Positions 44,062 through 52,449 of a stretch of DNA of 64,000 nucleotides are shown piece by piece. The DNA is taken from positions 62,001-126,000 of the forward strand of contig NZ_KB905840.1 in NCBI RefSeq assembly GCF_000381065.1, given 5' to 3'. A program made the position numbers and the translations under genes. The DNA comes from Propionispira raffinosivorans DSM 20765. Lineage in GTDB: Bacteria > Bacillota > Negativicutes > Selenomonadales > Selenomonadaceae. The stretch's first letter is position 1. Each line of letters begins with the position of its first letter. The notes under the pieces were generated by a model. That model was not told where the DNA came from. It searched no databases and saw nothing but the letters and a program-made list of their open reading frames with translations.

Positions 44062-44955
44062 TTATGGCATATCTTTTTTATAGTATAGATTTCGATATTC
44101 AGAGGGAGTCATATGCATATTTTTTTTGAATTGTTTAGAAAAATATGCATTATCTGTGAAACCGATTGTAGTGGCTATAGTATTAACAGGGTCCGTTGTA
44201 TTAGCGAGTAATTGTTTTGCTTTGCTTAGGCGGATTGATAATAAAAGCTGGAGTGGCGTAATACCATATTTTCGATTGACGCAGCGAATGATATGTGCTG
44301 GATGAAAGGCGTATTTTTTTGCAATATCTTTTAAGTGAAATGGTTCCTGATAATGAATAGCAAGGTATTCAAAAATTTCTTTACCGAGATCTTGATACGT
44401 GTTTTTTATATTGGAATCGCAAATGAAAGTTAGAATGGTATAGAAAATTTGTTGATATTTAAGTTCGGAAATTGTTGATGTGATAATTTTAGTGTTTTGA
44501 TAGCGGTCAATTTTAACCTGAGCTAGTCTTTTCATATAATCTAAAAATTGGTTTTGTAATTCTTCATTTATTAAGCCATATTGTGGAATGGAAATTTGAA
44601 AGTCATCAATTTCATAACATTTTCCATGGCAGTATTCTTTGTTACCAGAATAAACCGTCGTGTCTGAATAATAAAAATCTCTAGTTGAATAGAAATGAAT
44701 CCAGTAAAATTTTGTTTCGACATCACAGTGTTTATAACCACGATGTAGTCTTTTGGGCGGTAAAATTAAAAATTGTCCCGGCAATACGGTAAAGTGTATT
44801 TTATTTTCTTCCATATATAATTTTCCACTTATAACATAAATCAGATCAAAGGTGTGGTCAAGTGTACGACGAGAGTGCGTATCACCTGCTCTAAAGGTAG
44901 CTACACCGCCAACAATTAAGTGAGGCAGCGGCGGACAGTTAAAAATAATATACAT
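44062..44955 (-). CDS. AraC family transcriptional regulator
   Basis: This 297-residue activator has an N-terminal cupin sugar-binding domain (HTFDLIYVISGKLYMEE, VLPGQFLILPPKRLHRGY) and a C-terminal double HTH (FHLKDIAKKYAFHPAHIIRC; DNAYFSKQFKKNMHMTPSEY). It is divergent from a GPH symporter and a GH127 arabinofuranosidase, so it probably activates them in response to L-arabinose or an arabino-oligosaccharide. ATG 44955 follows GGAGGGA. Repeat copy C lies in the shared upstream region. Confidence 0.9.
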   Translation of the reverse strand: MYIIFNCPPLPHLIVGGVATFRAGDTHSRRTLDHTFDLIYVISGKLYMEENKIHFTVLPGQFLILPPKRLHRGYKHCDVETKFYWIHFYSTRDFYYSDTTVYSGNKEYCHGKCYEIDDFQISIPQYGLINEELQNQFLDYMKRLAQVKIDRYQNTKIITSTISELKYQQIFYTILTFICDSNIKNTYQDLGKEIFEYLAIHYQEPFHLKDIAKKYAFHPAHIIRCVNRKYGITPLQLLLSIRLSKAKQLLANTTDPVNTIATTIGFTDNAYFSKQFKKNMHMTPSEYRNLYYKKDMP

Positions 44956-45280
44956 TTTAGTCCCTCCGGTTAGTTCATTTTGTTATATTAATTAGAATCT
45001 CTCAGACTTTATAAAACAGTGTTTGTAAAATTTAGACTATTCAAATTAGTTCGTTATTGGTGAATCACAATACATAAATGTTAATTTTATTATATCAATT
45101 ATGTCAATATAATTATAGAATATATTGGTATTTTCCATTATGCTGTAACTTTTTATAGGGTATGATTTATATATAATATGGATGCGGCATTATTTTTTAG
45201 CTATGTATAACGAATGCTTTTTATAATTTGCAAAGTATTTTGAAAAATTCAAAAGAATATGCCGAGTATTCATTACTGTC
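44956..45280. other. AT-rich intergenic region between araC and the arabinofuranoside operon
   Basis: No gene is seen. It must contain the divergent araC promoter and probably the activator site. The rest of the gap is occupied by repeat copy C (45281-45429), which ends 32 bases before the symporter start. Confidence 0.5.
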
Positions 45281-45429
45281 TATATAGAACGCATTAAACA
45301 TTTTATATGGCAATCGTCAGGAATGGGGTATAGGGCTTCGTGACGTTACGTAGGAAGCAAACGATGCCCTATACCCCATTTCTGGCAGACTGATAGACTG
45401 AATGTAATTTCTTTAATGCGTTCTATATA
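45281..45429 (+). repeat. Dispersed palindromic element, copy C (most complete)
   Basis: The termini are perfect inverted repeats, TATATAGAACGCATTAAA on the left and TTTAATGCGTTCTATATA on the right. Inside, GGAATGGGGTATAGGGC pairs with GCCCTATACCCCATTTC. The loop region is GACGTT-ACGTAGGAAGCA-AACGAT. It is 149 bases long with no ORF and lies just upstream of the GPH symporter gene. Confidence 0.93.
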
Positions 45430-45460
45430 AAATTTGAGTTAATAAGGGAGTGGAGATACC

Positions 45461-46798
45461 ATGGCGGAGAAAAAAATTTCGTTTATTAAGGTTCCTCTAA
45501 GAGGTCGGCTGGGTTATGCTTTAACAGATGCTAGTGGGAATTTATTGTATTGTATTATTGGTGCCTATTTGTTGTATTTTTTAACGGACGTATATGGTTT
45601 ATCAATTGCTGTTACAGGAACATTACTATTGGCAACTCGACTATTAGATGCTGTGGATGCACCTGTTTGGGGATTTATCGTAGATCATACAAAATCAAAA
45701 TATGGTCAAAGCAGACCATATTTTATGTGGTTAGCTATACCTTTTGCACTTTTTATGTGGTTAACGTTTACAACCCCGGGCTTTTCGGGAACGGCAAAAG
45801 TAGTTTACATAGCAGTAGTTTATATTTTGGCAGGGATTTTTTATACGGGAATTCAGACTGCGATTACTTCGGTTCTGCCGAATTTGACCAATGATCCAAA
45901 CGAAAGAGTTATATTGAATACGTTTCGTATGGTAGGTGGTAATATGGGGGCTTTTGTAGCAACAGCTTTTACTTTGCCATTAGTCGCTTTTTTTGGCAAT
46001 GGCAATGATCAAAAAGGGTTTTCTTTGACTTTAGCTGTTTATGGAATCATCGCAATTGTCTTCTTTTTCATTGCATTTATGAATTTACGAGAAATTAACA
46101 TCGAAAAAATAAAAAAAATTCCGATCAAACAAAGCATTTTTGCAATCAAAGGGAATTGGCCCTGGATTTTGCTTGTAACCGCGAATTTGATTTTCTGGAT
46201 CGCTTTAACGATTCGTCAGTCAACATTAGTTTATTATTTACAATATTTCATCGGCAACAAAGATTTGGTTCCGCTGGTGAATGGTTTAACTGTTTTGCAG
46301 ATTGCTGGAATGGTGTCAATACCTTTCATGGTTAAATTTTCTAATAAATATGGAACAATGATCATTGGATTGATTTTAGCAGCTTTAGGGCATGTGATTA
46401 TGTTTTTGGCTGGTAATGTTGTTTCCGCATTAGCTGCTGGCTGGATTGTTGCCTCAATTGGCTCTGGTATTGCTTGTTCAATGCCCTTTGCGATGCTTTC
46501 GGATACGGTAGATTATGGTGAATGGAAAAACGGTATTCGGGCGAGTGGATTTTTAACGGCAATTGGCAGTGCATTTTGTATTAAGGCTGGTTCCGGTATT
46601 GGTGGTTTTATTCCAGCCATGGTTATGGATGCCTTTGGTTATATACCAAATGTAATACAATCAGCACAATCTTTAATGGGAATTCAAATTGTTTTTATCT
46701 GGCTGCCGATTTTTATTTTTCTGCTAGGGATTATTCCAATGTGTTTTTATCGTAAATATGAAAAAAATGAAGCACAGGTTATTCGTGAGATTGCATAA
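45461..46798 (+). CDS. GPH family glycoside/pentoside:cation symporter
   Basis: This 445-residue, 12-helix transporter of the MelB/XylP family has GRLGYALTDASGNLLYCIIG at the start and LDAVDAPVWGFIVDHTKSKYGQ, the family's cation-site and loop-2/3 motif. SDTVDYGEWKNGIRASGF near residue 350 is diagnostic. It imports a glycoside with Na+ or H+. The adjacent GH127 enzyme suggests beta-L-arabinofuranosyl oligosaccharides. ATG 45461 follows GGGAGTGGAG. It is the first gene of the AraC-controlled pair. Confidence 0.9.
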   Translation: MAEKKISFIKVPLRGRLGYALTDASGNLLYCIIGAYLLYFLTDVYGLSIAVTGTLLLATRLLDAVDAPVWGFIVDHTKSKYGQSRPYFMWLAIPFALFMWLTFTTPGFSGTAKVVYIAVVYILAGIFYTGIQTAITSVLPNLTNDPNERVILNTFRMVGGNMGAFVATAFTLPLVAFFGNGNDQKGFSLTLAVYGIIAIVFFFIAFMNLREINIEKIKKIPIKQSIFAIKGNWPWILLVTANLIFWIALTIRQSTLVYYLQYFIGNKDLVPLVNGLTVLQIAGMVSIPFMVKFSNKYGTMIIGLILAALGHVIMFLAGNVVSALAAGWIVASIGSGIACSMPFAMLSDTVDYGEWKNGIRASGFLTAIGSAFCIKAGSGIGGFIPAMVMDAFGYIPNVIQSAQSLMGIQIVFIWLPIFIFLLGIIPMCFYRKYEKNEAQVIREIA

Positions 46799-46857
46799 TA
46801 ATAAAGAAGATATCGACCGATCGAGAGAGTTGGTATTTATAGAAATGGGTGAATAAA

Positions 46858-48831
46858 ATGAGTTCTATGCATTTAAACCATGTCAAAATAACAGATCCGT
46901 TTTGGCTGCATTATATGGATTTGATTCGTACGGAAATGATTCCCTATCAATGGTCGGTGCTAAATGACAAAGCAGATATTATCATTGAAAAAGAAAGAGA
47001 TGCAGACTATATCCCATCTGATAAAAGTCATGCAATTGAAAATTTTAAAATAGCTGCCGGACTTAAAAAAGGGCATCATTACGGAATGGTATTTCAAGAT
47101 AGTGATGTTTATAAATGGCTGGAGGCTGTAGCGTATTCGCTGCAGCAGGTGCCCGATGAGAATCTGCAAAAAATTGCGGATAGCGTGATTGATTTATTGG
47201 CACAAGCACAAGAGGCGGATGGATATTTAAATTCTTATTTTACCATTGAAGATCCAAAACGCAGATTTAAAAGACTCTATCAAAGTCATGAACTTTATTG
47301 TGCTGGGCATTATATCGAAGCGGGTGTGGCCTATTATAGTGCAACGAAAAGTCAAAAAGCTTTAGAAATTGCTTGTAAATTGGCAGATTGCATTCGTGCT
47401 GCGTTTGGTGATGGGAAAGGGCAAATTCAAGGTTATGATGGACATGAAGAAATTGAAATAGCATTGCTTCGTTTATATGAAGTGACAGGTAACAAGGATT
47501 ATTTAGAGCTTAGTAAATTTTTCTTATATGAACGAGGTAAAAATCCAGATTTTTTCAAAGACCAAGTCAAGGCAGATCCAAATAAAAAACCATTAATTGA
47601 GGGGATGGATCAATTTAAAGCCAGTTATTATCAAATTCATAAACCTGTTCTAGAGCAGGATACTGCAGAAGGGCATGCTGTCCGGGTAACGTATTTGTGT
47701 ACAGCGATGGCGAATCTGGCATACTTAAATCAGGATGAAAAAATGTTGGAAGTTTGTCATCGCCTATGGGATAATATCGTTCATAAACGTATGTATATTA
47801 CAGGTGCTATCGGTTCGACTGTTATTGGCGAGGCTTTTACAGCCGATTATGATTTACCAAATGATACGATGTATGGTGAAACTTGCGCCTCAGTTGGAAT
47901 GATTTTTTTTGCGGCGAATATGTTGAAAAATGAGCGCAAAGCGGAATATGCGGATGTGATGGAACGAGAATTATATAATATCACGCTTAGTGGTATGGCA
48001 CTCGATGGAAAACATTTCTTTTATGTTAACCCGTTAGAAGCTGTACCTGAACATAGCAAAAAAGATCCTGGTAAGAGTCATGTGAAATTGGCTCGCCCAG
48101 CTTGGTTTGGTTGTGCTTGCTGTCCACCTAATCTGGCAAGATTATTGACATCACTAGACCGGTATATCTATACAATTCATGATCAGAGTATTTACACCAA
48201 TCTGTACTTGACGAATCAATCCAATCTTGAAATTGATGGGAAAAAAATAAGAATTGAGCAAATGACAAACTATCCATGGGAAGGGAAAATACAATTTTCA
48301 ATCCATACGAATCAGGCGGTACGTTTCTCTTTTGCTCTTCGAATCCCCAATTGGTCCAAGACATATTCGATTTTCATTAATGGGGAACGGCATACAGGAA
48401 AGATCGTGAATGGTTATGTAAGTCTGGATCGCCAATGGAATGATGGTGATACCATCGTGCTGGAATTGGATATGAAAATTCATTTATGGACAGCTAATCC
48501 CCATGTGAGATCAGATTTAAATAAAGTTGCTGTGCAGCGAGGCCCCATTGTATATTGTGCAGAAGGTAAAGATAATGGTTCTGATTTGCAGCTTATTCAT
48601 TTTACAGAGCAGACAAAATTCCAATACCAATTTGAAGCAAATCAATTTAATGGTGTTGGCATCATCACGGCAAATGCAGAAAAAATGAAAATTGGGTCAC
48701 AGTGGGAACAAACACTTTATCGCGAAGCTGTAAAACAGGAGTTTTCTCCGATAACACTTACATTGATTCCATATTACTGTTGGGCGAACCGGGGCGAAAA
48801 TGAAATGCTGATTTGGTTTCATAAGAAATAA
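46858..48831 (+). CDS. GH127 beta-L-arabinofuranosidase
   Basis: This intracellular glycosidase of 657 residues belongs to family GH127 (DUF1680, HypBA1-like). The zinc and catalytic residues are visible: Glu and Cys in GETCASVGMIFF and the Cys pair in WFGCACCPPNLARLL, one of which is the nucleophile in HypBA1. It releases L-arabinose from beta-1,2-linked arabinofuranosides such as those on hydroxyproline-rich glycoproteins. There is no signal peptide, fitting import by the preceding symporter. ATG 46858 is preferred; a GTG lies at 46849. A terminator lies at 48862. Confidence 0.92.
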   Translation: MSSMHLNHVKITDPFWLHYMDLIRTEMIPYQWSVLNDKADIIIEKERDADYIPSDKSHAIENFKIAAGLKKGHHYGMVFQDSDVYKWLEAVAYSLQQVPDENLQKIADSVIDLLAQAQEADGYLNSYFTIEDPKRRFKRLYQSHELYCAGHYIEAGVAYYSATKSQKALEIACKLADCIRAAFGDGKGQIQGYDGHEEIEIALLRLYEVTGNKDYLELSKFFLYERGKNPDFFKDQVKADPNKKPLIEGMDQFKASYYQIHKPVLEQDTAEGHAVRVTYLCTAMANLAYLNQDEKMLEVCHRLWDNIVHKRMYITGAIGSTVIGEAFTADYDLPNDTMYGETCASVGMIFFAANMLKNERKAEYADVMERELYNITLSGMALDGKHFFYVNPLEAVPEHSKKDPGKSHVKLARPAWFGCACCPPNLARLLTSLDRYIYTIHDQSIYTNLYLTNQSNLEIDGKKIRIEQMTNYPWEGKIQFSIHTNQAVRFSFALRIPNWSKTYSIFINGERHTGKIVNGYVSLDRQWNDGDTIVLELDMKIHLWTANPHVRSDLNKVAVQRGPIVYCAEGKDNGSDLQLIHFTEQTKFQYQFEANQFNGVGIITANAEKMKIGSQWEQTLYREAVKQEFSPITLTLIPYYCWANRGENEMLIWFHKK

Positions 48832-48861
48832 AAATAGACTTAATGTTATAAGCAGCGCAAG

Positions 48862-48899
48862 TATCAGCCGCATTTTAACATGGGGCTGATTTCTTTTTC
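48862..48899 (+). terminator. Rho-independent terminator after GH127
   Basis: TCAGCC (48864-48869) / GGCTGA (48884-48889) hairpin followed by TTTCTTTTTC. Confidence 0.65.
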
Positions 48900-49142
48900 T
48901 GTAGATAAAATAATAATTTGTGGCTTGCCTTTACGGAATTTTTTTGCTGCGAGCTATAGTGTATGTTTTAATTTTTATACTCCATGAACAAGTCATAATA
49001 ATTTTCGCATTTTTGCTGACAAATTTACAAATTTAGATGTAAAATGGTAGAGAGTCAAGGATGATATCGGTAAAGGTCAAAATATAGAGGATTATATGAT
49101 TTTTAATGACTACATTATATGGAGAATCGAGTGTAATGAATT
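48900..49142 (+). other. Intergenic region upstream of the retropepsin-like gene
   Basis: No substantial gene is seen. At 49136 an ATG with GGAG 9 bases upstream opens a six-codon ORF (MNCAAW) that ends inside the start of the next gene, in another frame. Confidence 0.4.
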
Positions 49143-50381
49143 GTGCAGCGTGGTAAGTTTTGTTCTTGGAGAAAATACATAGGGTTGATTGGACTCATAG
49201 GGGTCTTTTGGCTCAGCTTCAGTTCAATTGGGAGTGCTATAGCAGCGATTGATCTTGATCCGGATACTAGTGTTTTTATTGCTACAGTAGAGGATCGGGT
49301 GTCTTCGTTAGTTACCAAAGATGGATTGGTTTTACAAGTTAAACTGGGAGAAGGTAAGCGCCCTTATAATTTTTTGCTGGACACGGGGGCAGAAATTAGT
49401 GTGCTTGACAGTGCCATCGTTCAGGATTTAGCCTTGAATAGGCTTTTGGATTTAGAAAGTCATGATTTTGCCGGAAACAGTAAAAAGGTGACCCTTTATC
49501 AGTCAAAATCATTGACTGTGGGTAGTGCGACGATTTATAATATGCCAATTTTAAGTATAGATATGAAGTTTTTACAAACTACCTATGGTATACCAATTGA
49601 TGGACTTTTGGGGTATGATTTTCTCAAGCATTTTGTTGTAAATCTTGATTATAAAAATCACCAAGTGATTTTTAGTAGAACAAATCATGTGTCGATACCA
49701 AGTGATGTGCTTCTGGCAACGATGCATAAAAATTATTTTGCTGTAACTTTGCCAATTACAATTGATCATATGTCGATGGATGTTTTGCTTGATACAGGAG
49801 CGATGGGGGAAGCGTTTGCTGCCCCGAATGATCTGCTTGAAAAATGTAAGGTCAAGATTTATAGTAAAGGCGGTATTGTTGCCGGTGCATTTGGTTATTC
49901 GGCGCGCGATATTATGGCGAGGGCCGAGGTTCGAGTTGGAAAATACACTTTTAAGCATACAAGTATCATGTCCTCGCAGCTGCCGTTGGCAGGCCATAAA
50001 TTTTTATCGCAATTTAATGTGATTTTGGATTATCCTGAACAAAAAGCGTGGCTTATTCCAAATGGTAAAGTTTTACTGCCGAAAGATTTCTATCATACGG
50101 GTTTGGGCCTCGTGTCTGATGAGAACGGATTTTTAGTCGTTCGTGGTATATGGGAAGGGTCACCGGCTGATGTTGCTGCTATTGGTATTGGCGACCGGAT
50201 TTTAGCCATCAATGGAATTAAAACGCCGGCCCAAACGGAAGCGTATTGGCGAGTCATACTTCATGACGATAAAATAAAAACGTTAGACCTGGTCGTTGAA
50301 AATTCCGCAGGAATACGGACCATAACATTGAAAAAATGTAATTTGTTTGCAGTTCATCGAGTAAAAACGCTAAAACGATAG
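49143..50381 (+). CDS. Exported tandem retropepsin-like aspartic protease with PDZ domain
   Basis: This protein of about 412 residues has an N-terminal hydrophobic signal or anchor (residues 12-35). Two retropepsin-type domains follow, each with an active-site DTG: Asp80 in FLLDTGAEISVLD and Asp217 in VLLDTGAMGEAFA. Residues about 320-405 form a PDZ domain (GFLVVRGIWEGSPADVAAIG, IGDRILAINGIKT). Two half-sites on one chain can build a pepsin-like active site without dimerising. It is probably periplasmic and binds exposed C-termini through PDZ. The start is uncertain: GTG 49143 lacks a good ribosome site, and TTG 49185 is another option. Confidence 0.8.
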   Translation: MQRGKFCSWRKYIGLIGLIGVFWLSFSSIGSAIAAIDLDPDTSVFIATVEDRVSSLVTKDGLVLQVKLGEGKRPYNFLLDTGAEISVLDSAIVQDLALNRLLDLESHDFAGNSKKVTLYQSKSLTVGSATIYNMPILSIDMKFLQTTYGIPIDGLLGYDFLKHFVVNLDYKNHQVIFSRTNHVSIPSDVLLATMHKNYFAVTLPITIDHMSMDVLLDTGAMGEAFAAPNDLLEKCKVKIYSKGGIVAGAFGYSARDIMARAEVRVGKYTFKHTSIMSSQLPLAGHKFLSQFNVILDYPEQKAWLIPNGKVLLPKDFYHTGLGLVSDENGFLVVRGIWEGSPADVAAIGIGDRILAINGIKTPAQTEAYWRVILHDDKIKTLDLVVENSAGIRTITLKKCNLFAVHRVKTLKR

Positions 50382-50495
50382 ATATATCTTGTATATCGCA
50401 ATATAAGGCAGGCTTTTGCCAATGATTCGCTTAAATAGAGGTATTTCCGATAGCGTTGGCGAAAACAAGTAAGATATAGGAATGATTTTAGTGAG

Positions 50496-50562
50496 AGGAT
50501 CTTCATTGCTTTATATACCAGATGTAAGAATATTGGTATAGAGCGAGAAGATCCTTCTTTAT
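50496..50562 (+). terminator. Long terminator hairpin after the protease gene
   Basis: The outer stem AGGATCTTC (50496-50504) / GAAGATCCT (50547-50555) encloses an inner stem TATACCA / TGGTATA, followed by TCTTTATC. The two-tier structure is unusual for a simple terminator. Confidence 0.6.
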
Positions 50563-50666
50563 CATGTTGATGCACTCGAATATAAATAGTGTAAAAATTT
50601 TTTATTTTCATGCAGATTGAGGGTGGTAAAAAGCTGATACATTACAGCAATAACAGGAGGATTAGA

Positions 50667-51431
50667 ATGGAAAAAATAAGAGTTGGGTTTTTTGGCTTTG
50701 GTAAAACAGGCAAAGTGGTTGCAAATGAATTTTTAAGTGACCCTTTATTTACGTTAGTCTGGGTGGTTCGTCGCAGTCAAGTCGATCATCAGAAATATGC
50801 TAGTCATATGCTGGGGCATGAATTTGCCACGGGTGAAATTTTTGCAGCAACGGATATTAATGAAGACTTTTTTTTAGCGCACCCGGTAGATATTATTGTA
50901 GATTTTTCTGATTCTACAGGCGTTCGTTTGTATAAAAAAGCTGCACAGCTGGGAATTCCGATTATATCGGCTATTTCTAAATATGAACCACAAGATTTAG
51001 AACTTTTACAGTCGTATATAAAATTGACACCAGTACTTTATTCGCCCAATATTACACTCGGGATTAATGTTGTCATGGTAGCTGCGCAAATTTTACAGAA
51101 AATAGCACCACATGCGGATATTGAAATCGTTGAAGAACATTTTAAAGGTAAAACCGAAATATCGGGGACGGCTCAAAAAATTGCCAGTGTACTGAATCTA
51201 GAACCGGAGCATGTCAATTCTATTCGTGTCGGAGGAATTGTGGGTCATCATGAAATTATTTTTGGTATGCCTTATCAAATTATTCGTTTATCACATCAAA
51301 GTATAAATCGGGCGGCTTTTGGGCAAGGGGCTATTTTTGGTGCAAAATTTCTTATTGGAAAACCTCCGGGCATGTATACAATGGAAACAATTATTGCGGA
51401 AATGTTTAGACAAAATATTCCAGTGTATTGA
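50667..51431 (+). CDS. Dihydrodipicolinate reductase (DapB)-like protein
   Basis: This 255-residue protein has a Rossmann start (IRVGFFGFGKTGKVVANEF) and a DapB C-terminal domain (SPNITLGINVVMVAAQIL, then DIEIVEEHFKGKTEISGTAQ). Compared with the canonical E-x-HH-x2-K-x-DAPSGTA box, one His is kept (His158), the second is Phe159, Lys162 is kept, and DAPSGTA reads TEISGTA. It may be a divergent lysine/diaminopimelate-pathway reductase or act on another substrate. No lysine genes adjoin. ATG 50667 follows AGGAGG. Confidence 0.75.
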   Translation: MEKIRVGFFGFGKTGKVVANEFLSDPLFTLVWVVRRSQVDHQKYASHMLGHEFATGEIFAATDINEDFFLAHPVDIIVDFSDSTGVRLYKKAAQLGIPIISAISKYEPQDLELLQSYIKLTPVLYSPNITLGINVVMVAAQILQKIAPHADIEIVEEHFKGKTEISGTAQKIASVLNLEPEHVNSIRVGGIVGHHEIIFGMPYQIIRLSHQSINRAAFGQGAIFGAKFLIGKPPGMYTMETIIAEMFRQNIPVY

Positions 51432-51530
51432 AGTTGCAGTGGCTTTTGTTTTATGAACTGGTATTGCAGGGATAAAAAAGTTATAATGAGGAAAAGAGAC
51501 TTTTATAAATACATATCATTTTAGTGAAAT

Positions 51531-51674
51531 ATATATAATGCATTAAAGAAATTGCATCTAGCTAGGCTGCCAGGAAAGGGGTATAGGGCATCGTTTGCTT
51601 CCTCCGTAACGCCACTCAACCCTATACCCCTTTTCTGACGATTGCCATATAAAATATTTAATGCAACTTATACA
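51531..51674 (-). repeat. Dispersed palindromic element, copy D
   Basis: Reverse orientation. The outer ends resemble ATATATAATGCATTAAA and TTTAATGCAACTTATA, a variant subfamily shared with copy E. The stem AGGAAAGGGGTATAGGG pairs with CCCTATACCCCTTTTCT, where both partners of one base pair differ from copies A, B and C. The loop is the inverse of ACGGAGGAAGCA. It lies upstream of the hypothetical membrane protein gene. Confidence 0.9.
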
Positions 51675-51735
51675 GGTGATTTATTTATACAGTTTAGACG
51701 TACAGGTCTAACAGATTCGATGAGGAAGTGTTTTT

Positions 51736-52296
51736 ATGCCAGTAGCTGCTCCAACCCCACCAACAAAACCAGCACCGCTTGAGCTGATGCCATCTCATTC
51801 AATGTCATCGAGCAATTCTGATGCGAATACGACTCCCTCCAAGCAAGTTAATACTCCGGTGAATCCTGAAATTGCCGGAGCGGTTAAAAAAATAGAATCA
51901 ATGCAAAAAGCACTGCAGGGTGGTCCAGTCGTAAAAAGTAAAGATGGCGCAAAGGTAAATACAGAGGAAGCAGTGCCGGCTAAAACAAATAAAATACAGG
52001 CATTTTCAACGGATTCTGATGCTGATACCACACAGACGACCACGCAAGCGACGATGGAAAAAACACCTGTGTCTAGTAAACCGACGGCGCTGAATTATTC
52101 ACCTTTTGTGGCGATTGTTGTCTTGGTTGCTGTTTTTCTAACTGGCTTACGGCTAGTGAAAAATCAGCAGAAGAAAAAAACGGTGCCTGCACCGCTTTCG
52201 CAGCAGCATCTGGAGGCAGAACCTGTGCCGCAGAGTTTGATGGCGGCGAAACTTCCGTTACCGAAGAAACGCAAGAAATTTGAAGTTAAAATCTAA
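51736..52296 (+). CDS. Hypothetical single-pass membrane protein, Pro/Ser/Thr-rich
   Basis: This 186-residue protein matches no family I recognise. Residues 1-118 are low-complexity (Pro, Ser, Thr, Asp rich, with no cysteine), residues 122-141 form one hydrophobic helix (FVAIVVLVAVFLTGLRLV), and residues 142-186 are basic (KNQQKKK; LPKKRKKFEVKI). The positive tail implies a cytoplasmic C-terminus and an external disordered N-terminus, without a cleavable signal. ATG 51736 follows GAGGAAG. It is bounded upstream by repeat copy D and downstream by a strong terminator. The function is unknown; a spacer or surface anchor is one possibility. Confidence 0.6.
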   Translation: MPVAAPTPPTKPAPLELMPSHSMSSSNSDANTTPSKQVNTPVNPEIAGAVKKIESMQKALQGGPVVKSKDGAKVNTEEAVPAKTNKIQAFSTDSDADTTQTTTQATMEKTPVSSKPTALNYSPFVAIVVLVAVFLTGLRLVKNQQKKKTVPAPLSQQHLEAEPVPQSLMAAKLPLPKKRKKFEVKI

Positions 52297-52340
52297 AAAA
52301 ATCTCCATTCACCGAAATATTGTGAATGGAGATTTTTTTA
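52297..52340 (+). terminator. Rho-independent terminator
   Basis: AAAAATCTCCATTCAC / GTGAATGGAGATTTTTTT hairpin directly after the hypothetical gene. Confidence 0.92.
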
Positions 52341-52449
52341 GATTTATGTTTGAGCAAGTGTTATGTTTGATTAAATTTGTTGTCAGTGTTACGATGCATA
52401 TAAGAATTAAAAAATAAAAAAGTAGATTTATTTTTTTAGGAGGATTCGT

